This document shows, in pieces, positions 28,611 through 38,848 of a stretch of DNA of 64,000 nucleotides (its first letter is position 1; each line of letters starts with the position of its first letter). The notes beneath the pieces were generated by a model. The model was not told where the DNA came from, did not search any database, and was given only the letters and a program-made list of their open reading frames with translations. Source of the DNA: Luminiphilus sp. (GTDB lineage Bacteria > Pseudomonadota > Gammaproteobacteria > Pseudomonadales > Halieaceae); contig JAOHHD010000004.1 of NCBI GenBank assembly GCA_028117185.1, positions 8,415 to 72,414 on the forward strand, in the 5' to 3' direction. The translations under genes were made by a program, and so were the position numbers.

Positions 28611-30815
28611 TCACAAGGTTTCATAGGGGTCGATATCGACTGACCAACTCAACTGACGCGAACGCGACGCTAATTCTGCCTGAGAGACCAGTGCGGCGAC
28701 AGTATGCGCCAATGCGGGCCGCGTTTTGGCGGTGATAATGAGTTGGCTTCGGTAGCGATTTTTTCGCCGCGCCATCGCCGCGGGTAAGGGGCCAATGTAG
28801 TGAGCCTCAATTGGCGGTGCCCCCACCTTTAACGCGCGAAGAAAGTCGAGACCTTCTTGCTTGCTATGGCTGTCACAGCGGATGACCGCGAGGGCGCCGT
28901 AGGGTGGCAAATGGGTTTGCGCTCGCTGCCTCAGCAGGTCGGGCAGTAAGGTATGGTAAGGCGCGTCAAGCCCCTGTATTAACGGGTGCTCGGGGTGTCG
29001 AGTCTGAATAATGACCGCTCCGGGTTTGCGGTCCCGACCCGCTCGGCCAGCGACTTGCGTTAGCAGTTGCAGTAGCCGTTCTTCGCCACGAAAGTCGGGG
29101 CTGAAGAGCAGCGCGTCTGCGTCCACTACCGCCACCAGTGTCACGTGGGGGAAGTGATGGCCTTTACTGAGCATTTGCGTGCCAATCATGAGGACAGGAT
29201 CAGCGCTGGCGAGTTGATCGATCAGTGCTGGTATCGCCGCCTTGCTGGTCACCGTATCGCTGTCTACTCGGATAACCGGGTAAGTCGCAAAGCGCTCAGT
29301 CAGAAACGCCTCTGTTTGTTGTGTGCCAATACCCGTGCCGACTAAGCGCCTGCTATTGCAGCTAGGGCAATGGTTTGGGAGAGAACTACGACGATCACAA
29401 TGATGGCAATGTAGTCCCGGAGGCGTTTTATGCAGTGTCATGCGCGCGTCACAATCGGGACAATCACTGCTCCAGCCACAATCATGGCAGAGCAACGCAT
29501 TGGCGAAGCCACGGCGATTGAGAAAGACCAGCACCTGCTGCCCGTTGGTCAGCGTCTGCTCAATGTGACTGATCAGTTCGGTAGATAATCCTGCGGATAG
29601 TTCCAATCCACTGATATCGATGAGGCGTTGCTCAGGCAGTTGGCTGTCACCTGCACGTTGTGAGAGCACGTGGCGCTGATAGCGCTGCTTTTCAGCGTTA
29701 TGCCAGCTCTCCAGACTTGGCGTGGCGCTGCCTAATAGGACACTACATCCTTCGAGCTGAGCACGTTTAATCGCGACATCTCTGGCGGAGTAACGGAGAC
29801 CATCTTGCTGTATGAAAGCGGCATCATGTTCCTCATCAACCACAATAAGGCCCAGGCGGTGTATGGGCACAAATACGGTAGATCGCGTCCCTAAAATGAC
29901 AGCGGCGTGGCCATGACGTGCGGCCGCCCATGCGCGATCTCGCGCTGCGTCGCCAATCCCCGAGTGTAAGGCAATCACAGGGGCGTCAAACCGCGCTTCA
30001 AACCGCGCCAGGGTCTGTGGTGTCAGTGCAATCTCGGGTAGCAATACGAGGGCCTGCCGACCTTGATTTAGGCAGGTGGCAATCGTTTGCAGGTAGACCT
30101 CTGTTTTACCGCTACCGGTAATGCCGTAGAGCAAGTGGACCTGAAAGTGATGTAAAGAGGATCGTACGATATCGATCACCGACTGCTGCTCTGGATTGGC
30201 AGTTAGCGGCGCGGTTTTCGTTCGCCATGGCTCGGGTCGAAGGATTTCACACGCTTCGATAAGATCTTTCTCGATAAGTGCTTTGATCACCGAGCGCTGA
30301 AAACCCAGTGTCTTGACTTTGTCTAGGGTAAGCGGGTGTGTTCGCAATAAGTTAATCAAATTCGCTTGTTTTGGTGCGCCATGGGGCGTGTCGGGTGCCA
30401 AACCACTGCCCCGCAGGGTGAGTTTAATACCGGGACTCCCCAGGGGGCGCTCGGCGTGACCACGCCGCTCACCCGGTGACAACGCTAGCGGCCACACTTC
30501 ACCGACCGGATGTTGATAATATTCGGCAGCCCATTGCACTAGTTGTTTCAGTGTCGCTGAGTAAAGTGGCGTGGTATCTAAGACAGCAGTGCAATGACGC
30601 AGGCGCGCCGAGGGCAGGTCAGATGTTGTTGACTGACTCACCACCACGGCGACCAGGGTGCGATGCCCAAAAGGGACGCGCACTCTACTACCCGGCTCAA
30701 TATCGCCCGACCACCCTTGCGGTGGCAGATAGTCAAATAGCCGCCTCAGTGGCGTCGGAACAGCACAGCGCCAGACCGGCTGATCGTGGGGCATGTTTTG
30801 GGCGGTGTCGGTCAA
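28611..30815 (-). CDS. priA: Primosomal replication restart helicase PriA
   Basis: PriA reloads the replisome at stalled forks. The 734-residue protein has an N-terminal 3'-OH binding domain, Walker [13 protein letters not shown], a DEEHD Walker B box, and paired zinc-binding cysteines in [14 protein letters not shown] and [17 protein letters not shown]. It is transcribed leftward with argS next, and diverges from rpmE. Confidence 0.97.
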   Translation of the reverse strand: MTDTAQNMPHDQPVWRCAVPTPLRRLFDYLPPQGWSGDIEPGSRVRVPFGHRTLVAVVVSQSTTSDLPSARLRHCTAVLDTTPLYSATLKQLVQWAAEYYQHPVGEVWPLALSPGERRGHAERPLGSPGIKLTLRGSGLAPDTPHGAPKQANLINLLRTHPLTLDKVKTLGFQRSVIKALIEKDLIEACEILRPEPWRTKTAPLTANPEQQSVIDIVRSSLHHFQVHLLYGITGSGKTEVYLQTIATCLNQGRQALVLLPEIALTPQTLARFEARFDAPVIALHSGIGDAARDRAWAAARHGHAAVILGTRSTVFVPIHRLGLIVVDEEHDAAFIQQDGLRYSARDVAIKRAQLEGCSVLLGSATPSLESWHNAEKQRYQRHVLSQRAGDSQLPEQRLIDISGLELSAGLSTELISHIEQTLTNGQQVLVFLNRRGFANALLCHDCGWSSDCPDCDARMTLHKTPPGLHCHHCDRRSSLPNHCPSCNSRRLVGTGIGTQQTEAFLTERFATYPVIRVDSDTVTSKAAIPALIDQLASADPVLMIGTQMLSKGHHFPHVTLVAVVDADALLFSPDFRGEERLLQLLTQVAGRAGRDRKPGAVIIQTRHPEHPLIQGLDAPYHTLLPDLLRQRAQTHLPPYGALAVIRCDSHSKQEGLDFLRALKVGAPPIEAHYIGPLPAAMARRKNRYRSQLIITAKTRPALAHTVAALVSQAELASRSRQLSWSVDIDPYETL

Positions 30816-30881
30816 GCTGGACTCAGTCTGCTACCTAGCGGCCCCCAGTGTACTAAAGCGGGGGAGTGGGCGTATTCCATG

Positions 30882-30909
30882 TTGCTATCGGTGGGGGCTC
30901 TGGTATTAT
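30882..30909 (+). promoter_or_regulatory. rpmE: Predicted sigma-70 promoter of rpmE
   Basis: TTGCTA and TATTAT are separated by 16 bases, matching four and five of six consensus positions. Transcription would start near 30916, about 36 bases before the rpmE start. Confidence 0.5.
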
Positions 30910-30951
30910 CCGCCCTCTTTTTTGCACCCAACAAGATTAATGGAGGTTGGC

Positions 30952-31167
30952 GTGAAAGCTGATATTCATCCACAGTACGGCGATATAACGGCTAAATGTA
31001 GCTGTGGTAACGAGATAAAGACCCGATCTACCCTGAGCGCAGACATCTCCCTGGACGTTTGTAGCCAGTGTCACCCTTTCTATACCGGCAAGCAGAAGAT
31101 TGTCGATACAGGGGGTCGCGTTGATCGGTTTAACAAGCGATTCGGTGGGCGTAGCCTCTCGAAGTAA
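30952..31167 (+). CDS. rpmE: 50S ribosomal protein L31
   Basis: L31 joins the large subunit and helps bridge it to the small subunit. The 71-residue protein starts [12 protein letters not shown] and has the four zinc-binding cysteines (C-x-C in KCSCGNE and C-x2-C in VCSQCHPF), so it is the zinc-containing C+ form. A GTG at 30952 is the start, with GGAGG five bases upstream. The same frame is open further upstream, but that part has no L31 similarity. Confidence 0.96.
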   Translation: MKADIHPQYGDITAKCSCGNEIKTRSTLSADISLDVCSQCHPFYTGKQKIVDTGGRVDRFNKRFGGRSLSK

Positions 31168-31181
31168 TCGCAGCATTGTTT

Positions 31182-31209
31182 AAAAAGCCGGCTATGCCGG
31201 CTTTTTTTT
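31182..31209. terminator. Bidirectional terminator between rpmE and mrcA
   Basis: AAAAAGCCGGC and GCCGGCTTTTT form an 11-base perfect stem around a three-base TAT loop, with an A-run on the left and T-run on the right. It can end both rpmE (plus) and mrcA (minus), which converge here. Confidence 0.9.
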
Positions 31210-31212
31210 GAC

Positions 31213-33621
31213 TTAAAAAATCCCCTCGAGGGTCTCGGTGTCAATCGGCTCTCCCGCATCCTCCCCCCAGTCTGGTAGCGATTCTTCTAAAAAATACTCC
31301 ATGACGCTATTGCTGGGATTGCCTTGCACGCGCAACCCGGAGTCCCGATCGACGCTGAGTCGCACAATACCGGGTGGCATGGGGGCGTCGGGTTGTGGTG
31401 CCGGCAAGGCCTCACGCATGAAGTCAATCCAAATAGGCAGGGCAGCTGTGCCACCGAATTCTCGGCGGCCCAGTGGGCTGTAGTCGTCGAACCCCAGCCA
31501 GGTAGTGGTCACCAAGTCGCCGTTGAATCCAGAGAACCAGGCATCTCTCGGGCCGTTAGTGGTGCCGGTTTTACCGCCAATATCCGTTCGCTCTAGAACC
31601 TTTGCCCGGCGACCTGTGCCGCGCTGTATGGCTTCTCGTAAAAAGGAGGAAATGATATACGCCACTCTCGGATCCATGACACGAGTCGCTGCGCGCACCT
31701 CTGGTACAGCGGTACCTAAAATATCCTCCATGCGGGTCATTTCGTCCTTTGCGAGCTGAGTGTTCGTGCACTCGGGACAGGCCACGAGGGGATCTGCAGC
31801 GTAAACGATGTCGCCTCTCGCATTCTCGATACGGTCGATAAGCCAAGGTTCTACTTTGAAGCCCTCATTCGCCAGGATGGTATAACCCGTCGCGATATCA
31901 AGAGGCGTGAAGGCATGGGTTCCCAAAGCGAGTGTAAGGTTTGCCTGCATGCCTTCGGTATTGAAGCCAAGCCCCTCCACAAAGTTGATGAAGGTCCTCA
32001 CCCCCACGCGCTGTAATACCCTGATGGAGACTAGGTTACGTGAAAATGCCAGCGCTTCCCGCAGCCGGGTGGGACCGTAGAATTTACCGCTGTCATTTTC
32101 AGGACGCCAGATCTCTGCCGCTGCGAGATTGTCCAGCACTACCGGCGCATCGTTGATCACCGTTGACGGCGTGATGCCTTGAGTCAGGGCGCTGGCATAA
32201 AGAAACGGTTTAAAGTTAGAGCCCGGCTGTCGCCGCGCTTGTGTCGCGCGATTAAATTTAGACAATTCGAAACCCATGCCGCCGACCAGCGCGCGAATGG
32301 CACCCTGCTTGGGATCCAACGATACCAATGCGGATTGTGCTTTCGGTACTTGCGTTAGGCGCCATTGCCCCTCGGCTAGACGAACTCGTATTAAATCCCC
32401 CGGCGCTAATAAATCGGCAGCGGTTTTTTCAGGCTCACGGGTTTGGTTGACTGAGCTGTAACGGCGCACTGTGGCGAGATTATCCCGCCATGGAACTAAA
32501 ATAGCGTCGCCAGACTTGATCAGAGCGGTCACACCGCTCTCGCTGACCTCGGTCACGATGGCAGGCGGCAGTTCAGCGATCGTGGGCATCGCCCGCAGCG
32601 CCTCTTGCCAGCGGCTCAACGTTTCTTCCGCTGTCTCGCCTTCGCGCGGGGCTAAACGGCGCTCTGGTCCTCGCCAGCCATGGCGCCAGTCGTAGGTGCG
32701 CAACCCTTTTAGCAGGGCGTTGTGTGCCGCTTGTTGCATGTTTGCGTCGATCGTGGTGAAGACCACATACCCATCGTTGTAAGCCGCATTGCCAAAACGC
32801 TCAACCATTTCCTGACGGACCATCTCGGCCACATAATCGGCATCAACCTCGACCACTTGACCAAAAAAACCTGCGCTGACGGGCGTATTGCGTGCCGCGA
32901 TCTTTTCGGCTTCTGTGATCTTGCCGAGGCTCGCCATACGGCCCAAAATCCAATCGCGCCGAATTTTGCCCTTCTCCGGATTGCTCAGGGGGTTATTGCG
33001 GGAGGGGGCTTTGGGTATGCCGGCCAGCATGGCATGTTGCGCCAGGCTGAGATCGGCAAGGGGTTTGCCATAGTAGGTTTCCGCGGCCGCCTCGAATCCG
33101 TAGGCTCGGTGGCCTAGGAACACGCGATTGACGTAGAGCTCAAAAATTTCAGCTTTAGACAGCGTCTGTTCGATTTCTAATGCCAGCAAGATTTCGTTGA
33201 ATTTGCGCAAAAACGTTCGCTCAAGAGAGAGAAAGTAGTTGCGCGCGACCTGCATGGTGAGCGTAGAGCCACCACTGCCCTTTTTCCCAGTGAGCACGAG
33301 TTCCGATATGGCCCTGCCTAAGCTCAGTGGCTCGATACCTGAATGGCTAAAAAATCCGTCATCCTCTGCGGCAAGTAGTGCATCGATAAAACTCTGTGGG
33401 ATTTGGTCAAACTGGAGAGGCTTTCTTTTTTGCTCACCAAACTGACCAATTAATGCGCCCTCTCTGCTGAGGACCCGCATAGGTGTTTGCAGGGTGATGT
33501 TACGCAGCGTATCGGCTTCAGGTAGATTAGGGCTCAGATAGAGGTAGAGTCCTGCTAACCACCAAACTCCTACGCTGGCGATCAACGCAGCGTATTGTAT
33601 GAGTCTTCGGGCTTTTACCAC
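31213..33621 (-). CDS. mrcA: Penicillin-binding protein 1A (bifunctional)
   Basis: PBP1A polymerises and cross-links peptidoglycan. The 802-residue protein has an N-terminal membrane anchor, a glycosyltransferase domain (AAEDDGFFSHSGIEPLSLGRA holds the catalytic glutamate), an OB-type domain, and a transpeptidase domain. The latter shows the SxxK serine in RRQPGSNFKPF, the SRN motif and KTGTTNGPRDAWFSG. The length is that of a normal class A PBP. It diverges from pilM, as in Pseudomonas. Confidence 0.96.
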   Translation of the reverse strand: MVKARRLIQYAALIASVGVWWLAGLYLYLSPNLPEADTLRNITLQTPMRVLSREGALIGQFGEQKRKPLQFDQIPQSFIDALLAAEDDGFFSHSGIEPLSLGRAISELVLTGKKGSGGSTLTMQVARNYFLSLERTFLRKFNEILLALEIEQTLSKAEIFELYVNRVFLGHRAYGFEAAAETYYGKPLADLSLAQHAMLAGIPKAPSRNNPLSNPEKGKIRRDWILGRMASLGKITEAEKIAARNTPVSAGFFGQVVEVDADYVAEMVRQEMVERFGNAAYNDGYVVFTTIDANMQQAAHNALLKGLRTYDWRHGWRGPERRLAPREGETAEETLSRWQEALRAMPTIAELPPAIVTEVSESGVTALIKSGDAILVPWRDNLATVRRYSSVNQTREPEKTAADLLAPGDLIRVRLAEGQWRLTQVPKAQSALVSLDPKQGAIRALVGGMGFELSKFNRATQARRQPGSNFKPFLYASALTQGITPSTVINDAPVVLDNLAAAEIWRPENDSGKFYGPTRLREALAFSRNLVSIRVLQRVGVRTFINFVEGLGFNTEGMQANLTLALGTHAFTPLDIATGYTILANEGFKVEPWLIDRIENARGDIVYAADPLVACPECTNTQLAKDEMTRMEDILGTAVPEVRAATRVMDPRVAYIISSFLREAIQRGTGRRAKVLERTDIGGKTGTTNGPRDAWFSGFNGDLVTTTWLGFDDYSPLGRREFGGTAALPIWIDFMREALPAPQPDAPMPPGIVRLSVDRDSGLRVQGNPSNSVMEYFLEESLPDWGEDAGEPIDTETLEGIF

Positions 33622-33868
33622 GCTGGGATCTCCGAGCCATTAATGACGAGGTAAGCCGTTCAGCTTTCCATCACTGGAGCCGCTGGGCAATTAGTGAAAC
33701 TATAAGGGAAACCTATCAGGGCTTCTGTAGGGTTTTCACATTGCACGCGGTATTAAGTGACCTATTACCGACTTTGTTCGGACTTAAATTCCAGACAGTC
33801 GCGTGTTACGCTTTACAGTAGAACTTTAGCTCTGGATTGGGCTATCGACACACTCAAAGGATTGAAAC

Positions 33869-34970
33869 GTGTTGACAAGACTAGGCATTGGCAAGGTGCC
33901 CCCACTATTGGGTATCGATATTAGCTCGACGACGGTAAAGCTGTTGGAGCTAAGCCGCAAGGGCATCCATTATTGCGTAGAAAGTTACGCTGTTGCGCCA
34001 CTCCCTCCTGAAGCCGTTGTTGAGAAAAACGTCAATCATGTCCAGCTCGTCGCAGAGGTGATTCGTGAGTTAGTGGGTCGCTCTGGCACCAAGGCTCGGC
34101 GCGCGGTTGCTGCGGTCTCAGGCTCCGCGGTCATTACCAAAACGATAGCGATGCCAGCGGGACTGTCTGAGGAAGATATTGAGGCGCAGCTTACCTTAGA
34201 GGCTGACCAGTATATCCCCTATCCCCTAGACGAAGTGGCAATGGATTTCGAGGCGCTAGGCCCGATACCTAGCCAAGAAAATCACGTCCACGTTTTGTTG
34301 GCGGCATGTCGTCAAGAGACCATTGAATCTCGTATGGGTGCCTTAGCCATAGCAGGTTTGACGCCGGTCATTATGGATATTGAGGTGTTTGCGCGGGAAC
34401 GTGCGATGACACTGCTCACCAGCCAGCTGCCGGCGGGTCAGCATCACACCATTGGCATGGTGGATATTGGCGCCACTATGACGACACTGTCGGTCTTTGC
34501 TGGCGACGAATCGATTTATACCCGAGAGCACTTATTTGGTGGTATGCAGCTGACGGAAGATATTATGAGTCGCTACGGACTCTCTTTTGAAGAAGCGGGT
34601 CGCGCGAAGAAGCGGGGCGGTTTACCTGATGGTTGTGAACCCGACGACTATGAAGAGGCGGTGTTAGCGCCTTTCCTCGAAGCGGTTGAATCGCAAATCA
34701 GCCGTTCTCTCCAGTTTTTCTTTTCCTCTAGCGAATATGCTGAGCTTGATTGCATTGTCTTGTGTGGCGGTGTGGCGGTGTGGCGGTGTGGCGGTAATGG
34801 AGGGTCTTGCAGAGCGAATCTCAAAGCGCCTATCCACCCCCACCATCATTGCCAATCCTTTTGCCGGCATGTCTTTGGCTTCACGTGTCAACGCAAAGGC
34901 GCTCGCCAAAGACGCGCCAGCGATGATGGTGGCGTGCGGTTTAGCAATGCGGAGACTCGACGATGGCTAA
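33869..34970 (+). CDS. pilM: Type IV pilus assembly ATPase-like protein PilM, frame-shifted by a tandem repeat
   Basis: PilM is the cytoplasmic, FtsA/actin-like platform protein of type IV pili that binds PilN. It starts GIGKVPPLLGIDISSTTVKLLELSR and matches PilM up to IVLCGG near residue 300. Four copies of TGTGGCGG then put the frame out by one. The true C-terminal blocks IIANPFAGMSLAS and AMMVACGLAMRR lie in the +1 frame and end at 34970, eight bases into pilN. As read, the frame runs on to 35089 with an unrelated tail, 406 residues in total. Two repeats would give 361 residues, close to the usual 354 or so. The gene is therefore a switchable gene, a recent pseudogene or an assembly error. 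Confidence 0.85.
34763..34794 (+). repeat. Four tandem copies of TGTGGCGG inside pilM
   Basis: The unit TGTGGCGG occurs four times without a mismatch (34763, 34771, 34779, 34787). Eight-base units change the reading frame with each gain or loss. The in-frame copy numbers are two, five, eight and so on. Confidence 0.95.
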
Positions 34971-35529
34971 TATCAATTTATTGCCCTGGCGTGAGACGCG
35001 TCGCCAAGCCCGTCGCCAGCAGTTTTTGGCCGGCCTGTGTGGGACCGCGCTCATCGCCGTACTGTCAGTTTTGCTTTGGGATGCGGTAGTTAGCAATCAG
35101 ATCGCCTATCAGGAGATGCGTAACCAGAAATTGACCGCCCAAATCAAACTGCTTGATCAGGAGGTCGCCGAGATTAGAGATCTGCAGCTCAAGCGCAATC
35201 GATTGATAGACCGTATGAGAGTGATACAGGCGTTACAGGGTAACCGGCCAGTCATTGTCAGGCTGCTAGATCAGCTGGTCAGAACGGTGCCCGAGGGTGT
35301 TTTTTATACCGCACTGGAGACCGACGCCCAGCTCGTCTCGATTGAGGGCATTGCAGAATCCAATAACCGGGTGTCTAGTCTCATGCGCCGTTTAGAAGCG
35401 TCAGATTGGTTGCAAGCACCGAGTTTAGACGCGGTACAGGCGACCCCCGAATACGGCACGCAGGCGACCCATTTTATCCTGTCAGTGGGAATTGAGCTGC
35501 CAGAAGAAGCCGTTGAGCACCCGCTATGA
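34963..35529 (+). CDS. pilN: Type IV pilus inner membrane protein PilN
   Basis: PilN is an inner-membrane protein whose N-terminal motif (INLLPWRE at residues 4-11) binds PilM. One membrane helix spans about residues 24-44, followed by coiled coil and a ferredoxin-like periplasmic domain. The length is 188 residues. The ATG overlaps the proper pilM stop by eight bases, and pilO overlaps its own stop, so coupling is expected. Confidence 0.95.
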   Translation: MANINLLPWRETRRQARRQQFLAGLCGTALIAVLSVLLWDAVVSNQIAYQEMRNQKLTAQIKLLDQEVAEIRDLQLKRNRLIDRMRVIQALQGNRPVIVRLLDQLVRTVPEGVFYTALETDAQLVSIEGIAESNNRVSSLMRRLEASDWLQAPSLDAVQATPEYGTQATHFILSVGIELPEEAVEHPL

Positions 35530-36161
35530 ACGCCTCAACCCTATTCCGCACGCTGAAAGAGTTTGATCTGGCTGACTTGGATCTAGCGGCCCTTGATCTT
35601 GATGATTTTGGCAACTGGCCCTCCTGGGCGAAAGCATTGGCAATGACACTGTTATATAGCGTGACGATGGCCACAGGGTTTTATTTGCATATCGAAAACC
35701 GCCACCAGCAGTTAGCCAATGTCGAGCGATCAGAACAGGAATTGAGGCAGTCATTTGAAGCAAAAGCGTTTGAAGCTGCTAATTTAGATCGCTATAAGGC
35801 GCAGTTGGTGGAAATGGAGACGCGATTTGGCGTATTAGTGTCGCAATTGCCTTCCCAGACCGAGGTGCCAGGCCTTCTCGAGGACATTACGAGTAAAGGT
35901 GAGCTGAACGGCCTTCGTATTAAGCGTATTGATCTCTTAGATGAGCAAACGCAAAATTTTTACATCGAGTTGCCTATTGCCATTGAGGCTACCGGTTCCT
36001 ATCACGACCTTGGCGCGTTTATTTCCGGCATGGCTAGCTTGCCTCGTATTGTCACGCTGCACGACTTTCAGATTCTCGGAGATGCGGGAACCGCACCGAT
36101 ACTCGAGATGAAAATCCTCGCAAAAACCTATCGTTATAGAGAAGACGACGATGCGGGATAA
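35526..36161 (+). CDS. pilO: Type IV pilus inner membrane protein PilO
   Basis: PilO pairs with PilN to form the alignment complex between PilM and PilP/PilQ. The 211-residue protein has a long acidic leader (about 1-35), one membrane helix (about 37-56), a coiled coil and a ferredoxin-like domain. Blocks LVSQLPSQTEVPGLLEDI and YHDLGAFISGMASLPRIVTL are family features. The pilP start lies eleven bases inside its 3' end. Confidence 0.95.
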   Translation: MNASTLFRTLKEFDLADLDLAALDLDDFGNWPSWAKALAMTLLYSVTMATGFYLHIENRHQQLANVERSEQELRQSFEAKAFEAANLDRYKAQLVEMETRFGVLVSQLPSQTEVPGLLEDITSKGELNGLRIKRIDLLDEQTQNFYIELPIAIEATGSYHDLGAFISGMASLPRIVTLHDFQILGDAGTAPILEMKILAKTYRYREDDDAG

Positions 36162-36696
36162 TCGCCTTGCGCCCTTACGTTTCGCGATCAAGGCAGTGGT
36201 TATGGCGGCGGCGTTGTCGGCTTGTGCAGACCGCAGTCTCACCGACTTAGACGCCTTTATGGATGAGAAGCGCGCGCTACCTGGCGGTGTCGTTGAACCT
36301 ATTCCCACTTTTGAAGCTTACGAGGCGTTTGCCTATGCGGCGACAACATTACGCAGTCCATTTGATCGGCCAATGAATGCCCGACAACTTGCGGCTTTAT
36401 CGGCGCGCACGATGGTGCGTCCTGATGAGAGCCGGACGAAAGACTATTTAGAGCGCTTTTCGTTAGACGCGTTGACCATGGTGGGCACCTTGCAACGAGA
36501 CAAACAGGACTGGAGTTTGATCAAGGACCCAGAGGGCAGCATCCACCGGATTCAGATCGGCAGTTTTTTGGGCCGTGATCATGGTCGGGTTATTGAAATG
36601 GGTGAGACCTTTGTTGCAGTGACCGAAATCGTCTCGGACGGAACCGAGAATGGCTGGGTGGAGCGACCCAGAACAATTGAGCTCACAGGGACGTGA
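36151..36696 (+). CDS. pilP: Type IV pilus lipoprotein PilP
   Basis: PilP is an inner-membrane lipoprotein linking PilNO to the PilQ secretin. The 181-residue protein has a lipobox LSAC with the lipidated cysteine at about residue 25. The C-terminal beta domain carries KDPEGSIHRIQIGSFLGRDHG. It overlaps the end of pilO, and the pilQ ribosome binding site follows its stop at once. Confidence 0.94.
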   Translation: MRDNRLAPLRFAIKAVVMAAALSACADRSLTDLDAFMDEKRALPGGVVEPIPTFEAYEAFAYAATTLRSPFDRPMNARQLAALSARTMVRPDESRTKDYLERFSLDALTMVGTLQRDKQDWSLIKDPEGSIHRIQIGSFLGRDHGRVIEMGETFVAVTEIVSDGTENGWVERPRTIELTGT

Positions 36697-36713
36697 GCGA
36701 AGGAGATAACGCA

Positions 36714-38846
36714 ATGGAAAGAGTAGCCAAAGGATGGCGATCTTTGCCGGTGCCGAGTGGATGGGTTTACGTGATTGGCTGTCTGTGGCTGTGTATGAAT
36801 GCAGCGTCAGCCCACTCAGCGATACTGGAAAATATTGCCTTCACGCCACAACCTGGTTCTCAGCTCGCGGTGACACTAACTTTTGATCAGCCCTTTTTAG
36901 CGGAGGTCGACAGTTATGCGATCGAGGACCCTGCCAGAGTGGTGTTGGATTTGCCGGGTACTCGCAGCATGCTCGGAGAAAAGCGGTTCAAGCTGTCGCA
37001 GGCTAACGCCACCAGTGTGTTAGTGCTCGAATCTGAGGGCCGTACCCGTGTGATCATCAATCTCGTCGAGTTGTTGCCATTTCAAACTGTGGTCTCGGGT
37101 GATCAGCTGACGTTGCAACTGGGGGCGGATATCGGGATGGCTGGGGTTGATTCGCAGATCACCAGCAATATCTTGCGAACCGATGCTGATCGGGTCGAGC
37201 GCGTGATGTCGGAAATAACAGATCTCGCGTTTCAGCGATCGCCCGAGGGGGAGGGTTTGCTGCTACTGACGCTGAGTGATCCGGGCGTCAAGGCGAGCGT
37301 GTTCAGTGAAGGCGGCAATATCACACTGCAGTTTCGTCATACGGGTGTCCGGAAATCCTTGATTCGGCGTTTTGACGTGACTGACTTCGCAACGCCAGTG
37401 CAGGGCATCGAGGTCAGCACGACGGAGCAAGGCACGCGATTGACGCTGCGTGCAAATGGCTTATTCGATTATTTGGCGTACCAAACTGGCAATACCTATA
37501 CCCTTGCTGTCACGGCGCTAAAAGAGGAGGAGCAGCGAGATCATCTCAATCAGTTTGATTACGCGGGGGATCGTATTTCGCTGAATTTTCAGAGCATTGA
37601 GGTCCGTTCGGTATTGCAGCTGATCGCAGATTTCACTGGCCTAAATCTGGTGGCCTCAGATTCTGTGGAGGGGAGTATTACCTTGCGCCTAGAGGATGTC
37701 CCTTGGGATCAAGCGCTTGATCTGGTGCTCAAAACCCGGGGTCTAGACAGTCGCCAGATTGGTAATGTGTTAATGGTGGCGCCCACACAAGAGTTGGCTG
37801 AGCGGGAACGCCAGGAAATTCAAGCCAATAAACAATTGGCAGAACTCGCGCCCCTGCAGTCAGAATTTATTCGTATCCGGTATGCAAAGGCGAGTAATGT
37901 CGTCGGGCTATTTCAGGCGGGTTCAGAAGAGGGGGGCGCTTTAATTTCTGAACGGGGCTCAGTGGTCGTAGATGATCGCACGAACTCGATTGTTGTTACG
38001 GATACCAGCGCCAAGCTGGCAGAGATCAGAGAGCTGATTGAGCAGGTCGATATTCCTATCCGTCAGGTGATGATCGAGGCGCGCATTGTGATTGCGTCTT
38101 CCAACATTAATGAGCAACTTGGCATTCGCTGGGGAGGGGGTTACCTCAACGCTGGATCCGATCAGTTCACATCGGTGGCAGGCGACACAGCCAGTGTGAC
38201 GAGCCTCAACAATCAGCTAATCAGCGGCGCTAAACCCATCGCTATGCCAACCGCACCATTGGTCGACCTGGGTGTCGCTGAGGCAACATCTGGGTTTGCA
38301 GTCGGGTTTACTTCCACTGATTTATTTCTCACCGCGGAGCTTTCGGCGCTAGAAGCCTCTGGCGAGGGTGAGGTGATCTCGCAACCAAAGGTGATCACTG
38401 GTGATAAACAGAAGGCCAGTATAAAGTCGGGAACTGAAATTCCTTATCAAGAAGGAGCGGCGTCGGGTGCCACGACAACGGCGTTTAAGGAGGCGGTTTT
38501 GAAACTGGATGTGACACCTAATATCACGCCAGATGATCGCATTTTGCTCGATTTGATCATTAATCAGGATTCAGTGGGTGCGTTGGTGCCGAGTGGGAAT
38601 GGTGGATTTATTCCAACTATCGACACCACTGAGCTGACGACACAGGTGCTTGTCGGCAACGGCGAAACCGTAGTGTTGGGAGGTGTCTTTAAAAATGAGG
38701 AGCTGGTTAAGGTTGCAAAAGTCCCGCTGCTTGGCGATATTCCTTACCTCGGCAACTTGTTCAAGAGCACTGCCAACACACAACAAAAAACGGAAATGCT
38801 CATTTTTATTACGCCTAAAATTTTGTCAGAAGCCTTGGTGAACTGA
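36714..38846 (+). CDS. pilQ: Type IV pilus secretin PilQ
   Basis: PilQ forms the outer-membrane ring through which pili emerge. The 710-residue protein has a signal peptide, N-terminal AMIN domains, an STN/N0 domain (near FQSIEVRSVLQLIADFTGLNLV), N1 domains and the C-terminal secretin. The secretin shows IEARIVIASSN, SGTEIPYQEG and VPLLGDIPYLGNLFKS. The ATG at 36714 was chosen because AAGGAG lies eight bases upstream; an earlier GTG at 36693 has no such site. Confidence 0.96.
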   Translation: MERVAKGWRSLPVPSGWVYVIGCLWLCMNAASAHSAILENIAFTPQPGSQLAVTLTFDQPFLAEVDSYAIEDPARVVLDLPGTRSMLGEKRFKLSQANATSVLVLESEGRTRVIINLVELLPFQTVVSGDQLTLQLGADIGMAGVDSQITSNILRTDADRVERVMSEITDLAFQRSPEGEGLLLLTLSDPGVKASVFSEGGNITLQFRHTGVRKSLIRRFDVTDFATPVQGIEVSTTEQGTRLTLRANGLFDYLAYQTGNTYTLAVTALKEEEQRDHLNQFDYAGDRISLNFQSIEVRSVLQLIADFTGLNLVASDSVEGSITLRLEDVPWDQALDLVLKTRGLDSRQIGNVLMVAPTQELAERERQEIQANKQLAELAPLQSEFIRIRYAKASNVVGLFQAGSEEGGALISERGSVVVDDRTNSIVVTDTSAKLAEIRELIEQVDIPIRQVMIEARIVIASSNINEQLGIRWGGGYLNAGSDQFTSVAGDTASVTSLNNQLISGAKPIAMPTAPLVDLGVAEATSGFAVGFTSTDLFLTAELSALEASGEGEVISQPKVITGDKQKASIKSGTEIPYQEGAASGATTTAFKEAVLKLDVTPNITPDDRILLDLIINQDSVGALVPSGNGGFIPTIDTTELTTQVLVGNGETVVLGGVFKNEELVKVAKVPLLGDIPYLGNLFKSTANTQQKTEMLIFITPKILSEALVN

Positions 38847-38848
38847 CG

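Noticed and set aside
34763..34794. The tandem repeats as a CRISPR or mobile element trace.
   Set aside because: The unit is only eight bases with no spacers and no flanking duplication, so slipped-strand change explains it better.
34971..35089. The pilM frame as read continues to 35089 with a 108-residue tail.
   Set aside because: The tail is out of frame with PilM family sequence and overlaps pilN in a different frame. It is a result of the repeat and not a new domain.
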